From the NCBI GenBank assembly GCA_018263335.1, contig JADFCY010000001.1, forward strand, positions 62,001 through 126,000: a stretch of 64,000 bases of DNA. Reading direction: 5' to 3'. The translations under genes and the position numbers were made by a program. The notes below the pieces were generated by a model. The model searched no databases, was not told where the DNA came from, and saw nothing but the letters and a program-made list of their open reading frames with translations. Numbering within the stretch: the first letter of the stretch is position 1; each line of letters starts with the position of its first letter. Origin of the DNA: Methanolinea sp. GTDB lineage: Archaea; Halobacteriota; Methanomicrobia; Methanomicrobiales; Methanospirillaceae. Positions 19,148-27,754 of the stretch are shown here, piece by piece.

Positions 19148-19818
19148 ATGACCCTCCCGTCCTTCATGACGATAGTGCGCTCTGCAAAACCGGCGACCTC
19201 GGCATCATGGGTGACCATCAGGATGGTCCTTCCCTTCCTGTGAAGTTCGGCGAGCATCTCCATGATCTGACGGCCCGTCACCGAGTCGAGGTTCCCGGTC
19301 GGTTCGTCGCAGAGGATAAGTGCCGGGTCGTTCACGAGTGCGCGGGCGATGGCCACCCGCTGCTGCTGCCCTCCGGAGAGTTCGGGCGGTTTGTGGGCAG
19401 CCATTGGAGGGTCGATTCCCACCATCCCCAAAAGGGAGTCCACTCTCCCCGTGTAATCGGGCTCCCTGTGCTTCATCAGGTAGGGATATTCCACGTTCTC
19501 GTACGCGGTCAGGAGGGGAATAAGGTTGAACCGCTGAAAGATGTACCCGATAGTATTCAGGCGCAGACCGGTCAATTCCCGATCATTCATCTCCCGCGTA
19601 TTCTTCCCTCGGATGAAGAGATCCCCGCTCGTGGGACGGTCGAGGCACCCGAGCTGGTTCAGGAGCGTGGATTTTCCCGAACCCGAAGGCCCCATGATGG
19701 CTACGAACTCCCCTTCGTGAATTGTGAGGGATACCCGGTCAAGGGCGACTACATCTCCTGACGGAAGCGGGTAGACCCGTGTCACTTCCACAAGCTCGAT
19801 AAGTCGCTTTTCAACCAC
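19144..19818 (-). CDS. ABC transporter ATPase, LolD/MacB type
   Basis: 224 residues. Walker [13 protein letters not shown]-loop in [22 protein letters not shown], signature [15 protein letters not shown], Walker [14 protein letters not shown], and H-loop TVMVTHD-like ([11 protein letters not shown]) are all intact. The [20 protein letters not shown] stretch is typical of the LolD/FtsE/MacB subfamily that pairs with FtsX-fold permeases. It lies 6 bp downstream of the COG1361 gene and overlaps the permease by 4 bp. Confidence 0.93.
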   Translation of the reverse strand: MVEKRLIELVEVTRVYPLPSGDVVALDRVSLTIHEGEFVAIMGPSGSGKSTLLNQLGCLDRPTSGDLFIRGKNTREMNDRELTGLRLNTIGYIFQRFNLIPLLTAYENVEYPYLMKHREPDYTGRVDSLLGMVGIDPPMAAHKPPELSGGQQQRVAIARALVNDPALILCDEPTGNLDSVTGRQIMEMLAELHRKGRTILMVTHDAEVAGFAERTIVMKDGRVI

Positions 19819-19824
19819 GGGATC

Positions 19825-21120
19825 TCATCTCCCCGCACGTTTCCGTACCTTCTCAATCGCCTCCGAGAGGTATCCCTTCCTCCACGCGACGGCCACTGCA
19901 ATGCATGCCACGATGATGATTGCGATCTCGGTGAGCGGGATTTGGCTGACACCGGACCCGAATCCAAACATTCCACCGGGTCTCCTGGCATTCACTGATG
20001 GCACTCCCTGCTGGCTCGCCGCTCCAGTCGCCCCTGGCATGGGCCCGGCAGCACTCCGGAGTGAGATCTCCACCCTCTCCTCGAACACTCTGCCGTCAGG
20101 GTCGCGGTACTGGATGATCAGAGGGAGAGAAGATGCATTCTGGACAGTAAAGGTCACCTCGAAACTGGAGAAGTCATCAGGCTCAAGCGCCCCTATGACG
20201 TAGACAGGATTGGGGTTGACCGGTTTTGCGGGATCTCCGACGGTCACCTTGATCGCTTTTGCGTCCTCCAGCCCGGCATTCGTGACATCTCCGCTCACGG
20301 TCATAAAAATCCCGCTCTGGGAAACCTCGACGTTGTTTACCACCATCTCGGCGGCGGTCTTCCTCTCCCCTATGTGAATGGGGATCGTGAGCACGGTGTG
20401 ATGGACATTCAAGCCATTCCTGTAGGAGACATCGAAGGCCAGGTCAGTCGCTTCGGTCGCAATGACCTCGAAAGTGGCTTCCTTTGTCTCGTCAGGCAGC
20501 AGGGTCCCAAGGAAGGAGCTGCTCTGGGTCATGGTGATCCCTTTGCCGGAGGGTGTCACCGTGACACTGTTGACGGAATTATCGCGTGGATTGCTGACTG
20601 AAAGGGTGATCCTGTCTTTGCTCCCGGCCGAGAACGAATCCGGGGCATTGACCACGCTTACGGACAGAGGGGTGGATTTCACCTTGAGGGGCACAGGATA
20701 ACGCAGTGAACCGGCATCCGTGTAATCGAGGTAGAACATGGGAAAATACATTCCGTCGCCGACAGCCGGCTGGATGTGAAAGGTGAACTGCATCGTGTTC
20801 CCCGGACCAATGGATCCCACCGAGTCATATGTCTGGTAATTCAGCACCCTGACGTCGGGTGAGAGTATTTCAGCCCTGTAGATGGCAACCGGGACCGTGC
20901 CGCTGTTCGCAATATCAACTGTAATGGTCCCTTTATCATCGGGCATGAACGCCTCCGGTTCAACTGTCACTTTCGTCACTGCCACGTATGACGCAGCATT
21001 CTCTGCGCTGCTCGCGGCCAGAGCCGGGCAAATACAGGATGCACTGGTAATGACGAGGATAGCGCCTGTCATCAGGGCTACAATCAATCCGTTCTTGCTC
21101 TTGATGGAAAATCGTGTCAT
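19825..21120 (-). CDS. COG1361 S-layer-like secreted protein, membrane anchored
   Basis: 431 residues: signal peptide (about 14-36, ending around ALAAS), two or three Ig-like beta domains of the COG1361/NEW3 type (VTKVTVEPEAFMPDDKGTITVDIANSGT is a typical opening), and a C-terminal transmembrane helix (about 395-415) with a basic tail. Such proteins sit outside the membrane and in this arrangement probably act as the adaptor/effector moved by the MacB-like pump. GAGG lies seven bases before the ATG. A 310-bp leader without genes separates it from the operator-like element at 21432. A paralogous protein with the same layout lies at 61669-62805. Confidence 0.82.
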   Translation of the reverse strand: MTRFSIKSKNGLIVALMTGAILVITSASCICPALAASSAENAASYVAVTKVTVEPEAFMPDDKGTITVDIANSGTVPVAIYRAEILSPDVRVLNYQTYDSVGSIGPGNTMQFTFHIQPAVGDGMYFPMFYLDYTDAGSLRYPVPLKVKSTPLSVSVVNAPDSFSAGSKDRITLSVSNPRDNSVNSVTVTPSGKGITMTQSSSFLGTLLPDETKEATFEVIATEATDLAFDVSYRNGLNVHHTVLTIPIHIGERKTAAEMVVNNVEVSQSGIFMTVSGDVTNAGLEDAKAIKVTVGDPAKPVNPNPVYVIGALEPDDFSSFEVTFTVQNASSLPLIIQYRDPDGRVFEERVEISLRSAAGPMPGATGAASQQGVPSVNARRPGGMFGFGSGVSQIPLTEIAIIIVACIAVAVAWRKGYLSEAIEKVRKRAGR

Positions 21121-21519
21121 GTTACTTCCTCAAAACCCCAATCAAAATGTTTCACTTCCGTCTGCGCTTCACTTGAGGAGGGGGGAAAGACTATCCCGCA
21201 TCCGGATATGAACCCCACACCAGGTGGCACCGTCGCCCAATTCCATTTCTCTTCCTTCAGATTACCTGTATTCATTCCCATTCTTCTGTCCCCGGCCGCA
21301 GCATGCAGATCCCGGGTATGCCGTGATGACGAGGCCCAAGGCACGACCTGACTACCTTGTTGGACACTCGCGTCTCGGGGATAATCCCTGACTGAGCCCT
21401 TCCTCAAAGGGGATTCATTGGTTCTGTTAAAGTAAAAATAATTTTACATTAAGTTATTTAAATACTACTAATAGTCAGTAGACACATACACCCTCATACC
21501 TGGATCTGCCCACACACCA
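21121..21519. other. Long upstream leader of the COG1361/ABC operon
   Basis: No credible coding frame. The nearest TATA for the leftward operon is TATTTAAATA at 21455-21464, putting the start of transcription near 21434 and leaving a leader of about 310 nt. The operator-like element at 21432-21454 sits between the TATA and the predicted start. The rest of the leader has no obvious stem-loop. Confidence 0.45.
21432..21454 (-). promoter_or_regulatory. Operator-like element A (GTAAA-N7-TTACATTAAGT)
   Basis: On the plus strand the element reads GTAAA, seven bases, then TTACATTAAGT; GTAAAA and TTTTAC also form a 16-bp dyad (21432-21447). It lies immediately downstream (in the transcribed direction) of TATTTAAATA. 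The same 16 fixed bases with the same 7-bp spacer recur at 22243-22265 in front of the DUF2178 gene. Confidence 0.55.
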
Positions 21520-21791
21520 CTAATAAGTGCGCATTCTTGGAAGGATATCCACGTTGTCGCAATCGGTTCCCCGGATCCCGCTTCCTGGGGAAGGCACCTC
21601 CCCGTACGCAAACAGTTCACCGATAGGGGGCGCCCAAGAGCCGGGCGAGTCTGAATGCAAGGTCGGGGGAAGGATAATACTTCCCTTTCTCGATGGCAAG
21701 AATCGTCTGCCGTGCGACACCCATCTCCTGGGCCATGGGTCTCCTGTGTGAGACCATGGATGGCCCGGAATACCTTGATCTTATTCTTCAA
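21520..21791 (-). pseudogene. XRE-family transcriptional regulator broken by two frameshifts
   Basis: Three frames read in succession give a normal small HTH regulator. The first (from a TTG overlapping the DUF2178 stop) reads MKNKIKVFRAIHGLTQE. After a 1-base gain the second reads MAQEMGVARQTILAIEKGKY, followed by YPSPDLAFRLARLLGAP. After a second 1-base gain (an extra T near 21617) the third reads IGELFAYGEVPSPG and continues to a stop at 21520. The intact paralogue at 27755 has the same order of motifs ([45 protein letters not shown]). Two separate insertions argue for decay instead of one sequencing slip, but homopolymer error cannot be excluded (the second is at a CCCCC run). Confidence 0.8.
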
Positions 21792-22237
21792 TTGTCGTCC
21801 CAGTCTCCGTACTTTTTCGCGTAATACAGCCGGAACCCTATGTACAGGAATGCCATGCCGCAGAGCAGGACCATCTGGAGCAACCCGAAGTAGCCGATAT
21901 GGGGTTCATCCGGGGGTGACTTAGGAAACGGCCTCGGTGGGGGAGGGATGCCAAGAGGCGTGGCAAAGCCCATCACCAGGCTGCCAAGGCTTACCGCAAA
22001 GAAGAGTATCCAGAATACTTCAAGGGTTCTTGCTCCTGCCTTCTGGGTGATGAGTGCGGAGCGCTCATCGTCCCTCTTGTCCGAGATTCTCCCCCTTGCA
22101 ACATATATCGCAAGAATTCCCACGACAAACGAAACCGTGATGAGCATCGACTCCCTGATGAGAACCGATACCCAGAAGAGTCCTACCTCGATAAGCCCGA
22201 TGAAGCCCGCCAGGAGATAAAAGGTGTTCTGCTTCAT
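21788..22237 (-). CDS. DUF2178-type membrane protein (partner of the XRE regulator)
   Basis: 149 residues with four hydrophobic helices: about 5-25, 30-48, 68-92 and 117-138. Between helices 2 and 3 is RISDKRDDERSALITQKAGA, matching the DExxxxIxxKA cytoplasmic stretch seen in DUF2178 proteins. These genes are generally followed by a small XRE regulator, as here and at 27313. The stop overlaps the start of the (now frameshifted) regulator as TTGA. The ATG is 6 bp from an operator-like element. Membrane partner of the regulator is a likely role, by analogy with sensor/antirepressor pairs; this is inference. Confidence 0.7.
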   Translation of the reverse strand: MKQNTFYLLAGFIGLIEVGLFWVSVLIRESMLITVSFVVGILAIYVARGRISDKRDDERSALITQKAGARTLEVFWILFFAVSLGSLVMGFATPLGIPPPPRPFPKSPPDEPHIGYFGLLQMVLLCGMAFLYIGFRLYYAKKYGDWDDN

Positions 22238-22242
22238 TTTAT

Positions 22243-22265
22243 GTAAATAATTAATTACATTAAGT
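22243..22265 (-). promoter_or_regulatory. Operator-like element B (GTAAA-N7-TTACATTAAGT)
   Basis: Identical in all 16 fixed positions and spacer length to element A. An inverted repeat, ATGTAA (22241-22246) and TTACAT (22255-22260), lies in it. It falls between a TATA-like tract (plus-strand TAATAAAAA, 22265-22273) and the ATG at 22237, so a bound protein would block transcription start. Probable autoregulatory site of the DUF2178-XRE cassette. Confidence 0.55.
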
Positions 22266-22367
22266 AATAAAAACTATACTTACGCAGGGAATCCACCCGG
22301 CAGATCAAGTGAGGATTCAGAGAAGGAATGACCAGGACACGCGAAGACCGCTGGAACAGGTACCCTC

Positions 22368-23561
22368 TCAATACACCGGTATGAGGCCCCTGCTTCTTCC
22401 GGTGATGCTCCGTCCGCCACCCGGTGTCACCACATACGTATTCTCGATCCCGACGAGCCCCACACCCGGGACTCCTCTCTTTGGTTCCAGTGCAATCGCC
22501 ATTCCCTCTTCCAGCGGATCGTCAAAACCCATGGCAATCACCGGTATCTCGTCCACCACGAGGCCTGTGCCGTGACCGAGAAAACTGGCACGGCGTTCTC
22601 CAAATCCCATGAAATGTTCGAGGAAGCCCGGTTCAAGGTTCTCCATTATGGCTGAATAGATGGCAGAGGGTATCGCACCCGGCCTCAAGAGGGTTGCCAG
22701 CTCGTCGAGAATCTCTACGCATCCCCGGTGTGCCTCGATTGCTTCATTTGGAATAGGTCTCCCGAACATGTAGTTCATCGTCTTGTCGGTCTGGTACCCC
22801 TCGACGCCGCAGGAGTTGTCGATGAACACCAGGTCCCCATGTCGGAGCCTCCGGGTCTGGCTTCCAAGTACCGGTGCCCCTGGACACGCGCCGTAGCACC
22901 CGCCTGGTCCGTCGAAACAGGTGGGATAGAGGGAGCTCTCACCGAACCCTATCTGCCCCACCTCGATCTCGGTATTGAATCTCCCGAACCTGACGATCCC
23001 CTGGTGACCACGCTCGACCATCAGTGAGTATACGGCGACCGCGAATTCCGCCTCGCTCATCCCCTCCTCCAGTATGCCCGGCACCTCCTCCTCAAGCACG
23101 ACCCTGTGGATCTCTCCCGCCTTCTCGAGGAGCGCAATTTCATACGGGCTCTTGATCGACCTGACACGGGCAGCCTGGAGGTCCATTGACCTGACCTCAG
23201 TGCAGGGGAAGTGCTTCCTGAACCGCTCTGCAAGGGCCAGTGGCACGACTTCCGTCTCCATGAAGATGCGGTGAGGGTGGAGAGCCGTCTCGAGCGCCGC
23301 ATCACGGTAACTCCTCATCGGTCGTATATCAGGAAAGCATGACTCCTCCATTGCGCGTTCAAGGCTCCGGCGGACCCAGAAGACCGCGCTTCTGTCCCTC
23401 CCGACAAGGAGGACACCGTCCTGTATCGTCCCTGTGAAATAGTAGAGGTTGATCTTTCCGAAGATCGCCGCCATCTCCCATTCAGGGTTATCGATGTCCA
23501 TCCTTGCACAAAAGCGGTTCATGCGATCCTGGAGCTCGCTCGCGGGTACGCGGTTGTGCAT
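22368..23561 (-). CDS. M24-family metallopeptidase (Xaa-Pro aminopeptidase-like)
   Basis: 397 residues: N-terminal creatinase-like domain (about 10-135) and C-terminal pita-bread peptidase domain (about 140-397). The five metal ligands are visible in order: Asp in VFIDNSCG, Asp in YQTDKTMNY, His in FLGHGTGLVVDEIP, Glu in ALEPKRG and Glu in VGIENTYVV. These enzymes cleave X-Pro bonds or dipeptides. The FDGPGGCYGACPG loop is unusually rich in glycine and cysteine. Single gene, leftward, not linked to neighbours. Confidence 0.88.
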   Translation of the reverse strand: MHNRVPASELQDRMNRFCARMDIDNPEWEMAAIFGKINLYYFTGTIQDGVLLVGRDRSAVFWVRRSLERAMEESCFPDIRPMRSYRDAALETALHPHRIFMETEVVPLALAERFRKHFPCTEVRSMDLQAARVRSIKSPYEIALLEKAGEIHRVVLEEEVPGILEEGMSEAEFAVAVYSLMVERGHQGIVRFGRFNTEIEVGQIGFGESSLYPTCFDGPGGCYGACPGAPVLGSQTRRLRHGDLVFIDNSCGVEGYQTDKTMNYMFGRPIPNEAIEAHRGCVEILDELATLLRPGAIPSAIYSAIMENLEPGFLEHFMGFGERRASFLGHGTGLVVDEIPVIAMGFDDPLEEGMAIALEPKRGVPGVGLVGIENTYVVTPGGGRSITGRSRGLIPVY

Positions 23562-23767
23562 GTGAGAGATGTTGGGGGTGGGTGTGTCATTATCTCTCCC
23601 ATATCCGCCGGATGCGTCAAGGACCCCAGGATTGTCTCCGGGGGACCTCTCCCTTCATATCGAATCCCTCACCCCCTGGCAAGAGGTCGCGGGACGCAGT
23701 CCGCCAGGTCAGGAACAATTAAATCCCTCACCGGAACAAGATTCTGTGAGAGGAGTGAACCGAATCT

Positions 23768-24148
23768 ATGCTTGACATATTCAAATGTGGGAAGTGCGGC
23801 AAGATCGTGATGGTCGTCAGCGACGGGGGCGGGGAGCTCTCCTGCTGTGGCATGCCAATGGAAAGGCAGGTCGAGAACACTGTCGATGCCAGCACCGAGA
23901 AGCACGTGCCGGTTGTAGAGCCTCGGGGACAGGGCATTCTCGTCAAGGTAGGTTCTGCACCCCACCCAATGGAAGAAGCCCACCACATACAGTGGATCGA
24001 AGTGATGTCCGGTCCATGGCTCTACGTGAAGGGATTGAGACCGGGAGAGAAGCCGGAGGCTGCATTCCCTGTGCCTTCGACTGACGTCAAGGCCAGGGCG
24101 TACTGCAACCTCCATGGATTGTGGTCAAACAAGCCCCACCACGGGTGA
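23768..24148 (+). CDS. Desulfoferrodoxin (two-iron superoxide reductase)
   Basis: 126 residues. The N-terminal desulforedoxin centre has C7-x-x-C10 and C26-C27; the catalytic Fe(His)4Cys centre is supplied by H46, H65, H71, C112 and H115 (EKHVPVV, APHPMEEAHH, YCNLHGLW). E44-K45 before the first His are the conserved catalytic pair. It reduces superoxide to peroxide without forming oxygen, a standard oxygen defence in anaerobes. AATTAAAT about 45 bp upstream is a possible TATA. The peroxiredoxin at 39685 could handle the peroxide produced. Confidence 0.95.
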   Translation: MLDIFKCGKCGKIVMVVSDGGGELSCCGMPMERQVENTVDASTEKHVPVVEPRGQGILVKVGSAPHPMEEAHHIQWIEVMSGPWLYVKGLRPGEKPEAAFPVPSTDVKARAYCNLHGLWSNKPHHG

Positions 24149-24397
24149 AACCGGGAACGATTCTCCTTTTTCCGGGGTCAATGCACCCGATCCGAGCCCG
24201 GGAACCTGGGGATTTGATGGCGTGAAGAGAGGTGCCGCCCAGGCAGCCCTCTCCTTCTCAAGTGAAGGAGGCTTGTCATCTTCTGATCCCATGGTTCCCA
24301 CGGATCATCCAGGAGCGTTCCCACAGGCTCATCTTTTGCCGCGCACAATATTATGTGACACACCTGTTGCCTGGCGCACGAAGACAGAGGAACGACC

Positions 24398-25237
24398 GTG
24401 AACAAATTCCATGCCACGAAGGGTGTTCCAGTGGGGTCTCTCTCTCCTGGCTCACCTCCATTGCTCGAATTTGCACATGTCACGGTGATGCGGGGTGAGA
24501 AGAAGCTCCTTGACAATCTCTCGGTCAGTATACGTGAAGGCGAACACATTGCCATACTAGGCCCGAACGGGTCCGGCAAATCCTCTTTTATCAGGACTGT
24601 GAACAGAGAGTATTACCCGGTCATCAGCACGGACGGCAGGGTTGTCTTTCGCATCCGCGGCAGGGAGGTCTGGGATGTATTTGACCTCCGGTCGACTTTT
24701 GGTATCGTCTCTCCTGACCTCCAGTATACTTATACCAGGAATGTGACGGGGAGAGAAGTCATCCTCTCCGGTTTCTTCTCAAGCATCGGCCTCTTCAACC
24801 ACCGTATCACCCCCGCAATGGAGGAGCGGGCCGAACAGGTCCTCCGTTTCCTCGGGATCGAGCACCTATCAGACCGCCCGATGGACGAGATGTCATCCGG
24901 CGAGGCCCGGCGGTTTCTCATCGGAAGGGCGCTCGTCCATGATCCAAAAGCGCTCATCCTGGATGAGCCGACGAACAGCCTCGACCTGCATGCCCTCCAC
25001 ACCTTCAGGCAGACCCTTCGCACCGTTGCACAATCCGGGGTGGGGATCATCATGGCCACGCATAATCTCGCCGACATCATCCCCGAGATCAGCAGGGTCA
25101 TCCTGATGCGAGAGGGCAGGTTCGTGCATGACGGGCCAAAGGAGGAGGTGTTGACCGATGCGCACATCGGAAACCTCTTCCGCGTCAAAGTCAGGGTCAG
25201 GAGAGAGGATGACTGGTATTACGCACGCGGATATTAG
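24398..25237 (+). CDS. Orphan ABC ATPase (no permease nearby)
   Basis: 279 residues. Walker A GPNGSGKSSF, signature MSSGEARRFLIGRAL, Walker B ALILDEPTNSLD and H-loop IMATHNLADII are intact. The extended insert after Walker A (EYYPVISTDGRVVFRIRGREVWDVFDLRSTFGIVSPDLQ) and the SSGEARR signature resemble single-domain ModF/YnjD-like ATPases. The start is a GTG preceded at eight bases by GAGG. No permease, binding protein or regulator flanks it, so the partner is elsewhere or it serves a non-transport role. Confidence 0.85.
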   Translation: MNKFHATKGVPVGSLSPGSPPLLEFAHVTVMRGEKKLLDNLSVSIREGEHIAILGPNGSGKSSFIRTVNREYYPVISTDGRVVFRIRGREVWDVFDLRSTFGIVSPDLQYTYTRNVTGREVILSGFFSSIGLFNHRITPAMEERAEQVLRFLGIEHLSDRPMDEMSSGEARRFLIGRALVHDPKALILDEPTNSLDLHALHTFRQTLRTVAQSGVGIIMATHNLADIIPEISRVILMREGRFVHDGPKEEVLTDAHIGNLFRVKVRVRREDDWYYARGY

Positions 25238-25284
25238 GCAATGAGGGGCCGGACTGAGGGTAAACGGGTGAGGGAGGTCGCATT

Positions 25285-25524
25285 TCAGCAGACGTCCTTG
25301 ACCCTGCCGATGGTTCCGTCCTCCAGTCTGACCTTGATCCCATGGGGGTGATACGTCGATCTGGTGAGGACCTCCTTCACTCTCCCCTCAGTGGTTCTCC
25401 CCGTTGCCTGGTCCTGCTTCCGGACTATCTTCACCTTTGCTCCGGGGCATATCCCGCTCCTCTGGCGGCCGTCTCTTTCTGCCACTTTTTGCACCCTGTC
25501 GTGGAATTCCGGCTTCTTCCGCAT
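25285..25524 (-). CDS. YwbE-like small protein
   Basis: 79 residues. The core, SGICPGAKVKIVRKQDQATG followed by TEGRVKEVLTRS, HPHGIKVRLEDG and IGRVKDV, matches the YwbE family (DUF2196), a small beta-barrel-like protein of unknown function first named in Bacillus. The N-terminal 20 residues are charged (MRKKPEFHDRVQKVAERDGR). It is a single gene on the minus strand, convergent with the ABC ATPase and divergent from the PEGA protein. Confidence 0.85.
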   Translation of the reverse strand: MRKKPEFHDRVQKVAERDGRQRSGICPGAKVKIVRKQDQATGRTTEGRVKEVLTRSTYHPHGIKVRLEDGTIGRVKDVC

Positions 25525-25667
25525 CTTCTTCTCCCTCTTCCCGGATATTGTATGGAATTATTCCCTACCTTCTTTTTACGTGGAGGAGTAAAATACGAGG
25601 GGTCGGGTACCTCCACCTGATGGTATTATCACTTTCCACAAAGATTCTCTCTCAAAGGTGTTCCAGA

Positions 25668-26768
25668 ATGAAGCGCACACCGATCATATTCACCGCAGTG
25701 TTCCTTGCGGTAGCCGTGACCGGGATCGTGGCCGCCGAAGTGACCATGCAGGCAGGCACGGGTGGCGCAGGAAGCGTCTACACCACCGGAAATATCTATG
25801 TGAGTTCTTCGCCTGCAGGTGCATCGGCTACCCTTGACGGGGGGCGTACACAGCTCTTCACTCCAGGTACCTTCAGGGGTGTCGAGCCCGGGATCCACCA
25901 GGTGCGAATTTCTCTCCAGGGATTTCAGCCATTCTCGACGAATGTCAGGGTGAGCGCGGGAGCCACGGAGAACGTGATCGTGACCCTGCCGCCGGTCACA
26001 AGCCCGGGGGGGATGTCCATCAGCTCAACTCCCCGGGGCGCCTCAATTTACATTGACGACATGTACATGGGCAAGACAAACCAGGTGGTGGGAAACCTCG
26101 CGCCGGGACCCCACAGGCTTGTGATCTCAGAGGCAGGGTACGTGACCTGGAAAGAGAGTGTGACTGTCAGGTCAGGAGAGGTGATCCCCGTGACCGTCAC
26201 CCTCGTTGCTGAAGTCAACCCTGCCCACGGCGACCTCCTTGTCTCGTCCACCCCCACGGGCGCCTCGGTGTACATCGATGGGAACTACATGGGATCCACC
26301 CCCGCTGATGACTCCCTTGATATCAATGACCTCTCCCCCGGATCCTATGCCGTTGTGGTCAGGAAACCGGGATACCAGGAGTATTCCACCAGGGTTACCG
26401 TTCAGGAAGGCGGGGTGGCACAGGTGTTTGCGCCGCTCCAACCCGCTGCACAGACTGCTTCGAGCGTGGAGATCTCATCGACCCCTGCCGGGGCCGACGT
26501 CTTTGTCAACAACATGTACATGGGCACCACCCCACTCTCGTTCCATGATGTGGCAGCCGGGACCTACACGGTCGATATACGGATGGAAGGATATGCCCCA
26601 TTCTCATCGAGCGGGCAGGTGATCCCCGGCCAGAGTGTCCATGTGATCGCGGCACTGTCACCGGCCCAGGCTCCCGCTCCCACGACAAAGGCTCCGGCCG
26701 GGGAACTTGCGGTAGTCATGGCTTTTATAATGGCGGGGGTTGCATCCCTCCTGGTTGCGAGGAGATAG
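25668..26768 (+). CDS. Secreted PEGA-repeat surface protein, C-terminally anchored
   Basis: 366 residues. A signal peptide (about 5-23, ending VTGIVAAE) is followed by four PEGA beta-repeats at roughly 42-110, 112-183, 192-264 and 275-342, each with an S-S-x-P-x-G-A opening (VSSSPAGAS, ISSTPRGAS, VSSTPTGAS, ISSTPAGAD) and the later Y-hydrophobic-D/N-x-x-Y-M-G turn in three of the four. A Pro/Thr spacer leads to a C-terminal helix (about 343-363) and terminal ARR, typical of archaeal surface proteins held by or processed at the membrane. AAGGTG lies nine bases before the chosen ATG. Confidence 0.85.
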   Translation: MKRTPIIFTAVFLAVAVTGIVAAEVTMQAGTGGAGSVYTTGNIYVSSSPAGASATLDGGRTQLFTPGTFRGVEPGIHQVRISLQGFQPFSTNVRVSAGATENVIVTLPPVTSPGGMSISSTPRGASIYIDDMYMGKTNQVVGNLAPGPHRLVISEAGYVTWKESVTVRSGEVIPVTVTLVAEVNPAHGDLLVSSTPTGASVYIDGNYMGSTPADDSLDINDLSPGSYAVVVRKPGYQEYSTRVTVQEGGVAQVFAPLQPAAQTASSVEISSTPAGADVFVNNMYMGTTPLSFHDVAAGTYTVDIRMEGYAPFSSSGQVIPGQSVHVIAALSPAQAPAPTTKAPAGELAVVMAFIMAGVASLLVARR

Positions 26769-26782
26769 AGGTACCACCATCA

Positions 26783-27106
26783 CTATTTTTTACCCGGATC
26801 CTCGGGCTCAGCAACACTCAGCCCCTCGCGGAGCGCCTGAATCTCTGCGTTGTCCGAGTCGATGGCATAGAGTGATGTCCCGTAACAGGGCTTTTTGAAC
26901 GGCAACAGGATCCTTCCCTTCTCCTCATCGATACCGACCAGCATCGGTTTCTCGATGAGGACGGGGATGCCCCTGAAGACAAAACCCGGCGTGATACGGT
27001 AGTATTCCTTGCATGTCTTTCTCACCCGGGTGTCCGCACGGCGCGGGGTGACGTTCTTGAGGAGGATCTCTGACCAGAGCCGGTTGAAGCAGGGTTCCTG
27101 CGGCAT
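26783..27106 (-). CDS. Small methanogen-type protein, possibly DUF1894-like
   Basis: 107 residues from the chosen start. The stretch KTCKEYYRITPGFVFRGIPV followed by GIDEEKGRILLPFKKPCYGTSLYAI resembles DUF1894, a short protein found in methanogens; this is recognition by eye. The open frame extends upstream to 27322, but third-codon-position G/C drops sharply before the ATG at 27106, so I take that start; an ATG at 27187 is the alternative. It diverges from the DUF2178 gene at 27313, sharing an AT-rich interval. Function unknown. Confidence 0.5.
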   Translation of the reverse strand: MPQEPCFNRLWSEILLKNVTPRRADTRVRKTCKEYYRITPGFVFRGIPVLIEKPMLVGIDEEKGRILLPFKKPCYGTSLYAIDSDNAEIQALREGLSVAEPEDPGKK

Positions 27107-27312
27107 TGTGAGAGGATATGTGTCAGAGCGGAAAAGAATTGCGGCGGAGTCCGGATGAACGGGGGAAGGTCTTCGTTTCCCCGGCATCTCTATGCAGGTT
27201 TCCGGATAGCGTGATTCGCAGCCTGAAACCCGCTGCATATAAGTGGGATTTATATAACATAATGTTGCATATTTCTCATACAAGTTAGAAATAAATAACA
27301 AATGGTGATATG

Positions 27313-27735
27313 ATGTCCGCACAGAAACAATCGTACTTCAAATCGCGCTCCTGGATAACCGTTATGTGCATCCTCGGGATACTTCTGGTTGGGACGGGCA
27401 TGATCAATCTGGCCTCCCAGCCTGACGATTCATCGCCCGGCCCTGCCTCATTGTTCATCAGCGCCGGGTTCGTCCTCACGATCCTCTCGGGTTTGCGCCT
27501 CTGGAAGGGCGAGAAGAATTACCTGCAGGACGAGCGCACAAGGAGGATCGGTGCATACGGGCTCTCCTGGTCATGGTTTCTCACGTTCATGGTGCTCTTC
27601 GGGGTCTTCTGGGCAGATTACCTGCACATTTGGTCACCGGACGCACAGATGCTCTCCGTGCTCCTCATCCTCCTCATGGGCATATCGGCCAAGGGCTTCC
27701 AGGTATACCTTTTCCGGAAGGGAGACGTGGATTAA
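27313..27735 (+). CDS. DUF2178-type membrane protein, intact cassette
   Basis: 140 residues with four helices (about 15-33, 45-62, 83-103 and 107-127). The cytoplasmic loop [23 protein letters not shown] carries the D-E-R-x-x-x-I-G-x-x-G motif of DUF2178. It is the paralogue of the gene at 21788 with the same order, followed by a small XRE regulator after 19 bp. GGTGA lies just upstream of a tandem ATGATG; I use the second ATG for spacing. An AACAT-A-ATGTT dyad at 27256-27266 lies upstream and may be its operator; it does not match elements A/B. Confidence 0.7.
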   Translation: MSAQKQSYFKSRSWITVMCILGILLVGTGMINLASQPDDSSPGPASLFISAGFVLTILSGLRLWKGEKNYLQDERTRRIGAYGLSWSWFLTFMVLFGVFWADYLHIWSPDAQMLSVLLILLMGISAKGFQVYLFRKGDVD

Positions 27736-27754
27736 AAATAACGGGGACATGTCC

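Noticed and set aside
21117-21407. 96-codon frame in the leader of the first COG1361 gene
   Set aside because: No protein-like pattern; it overlaps the start of the COG1361 gene and is better explained as untranslated leader.
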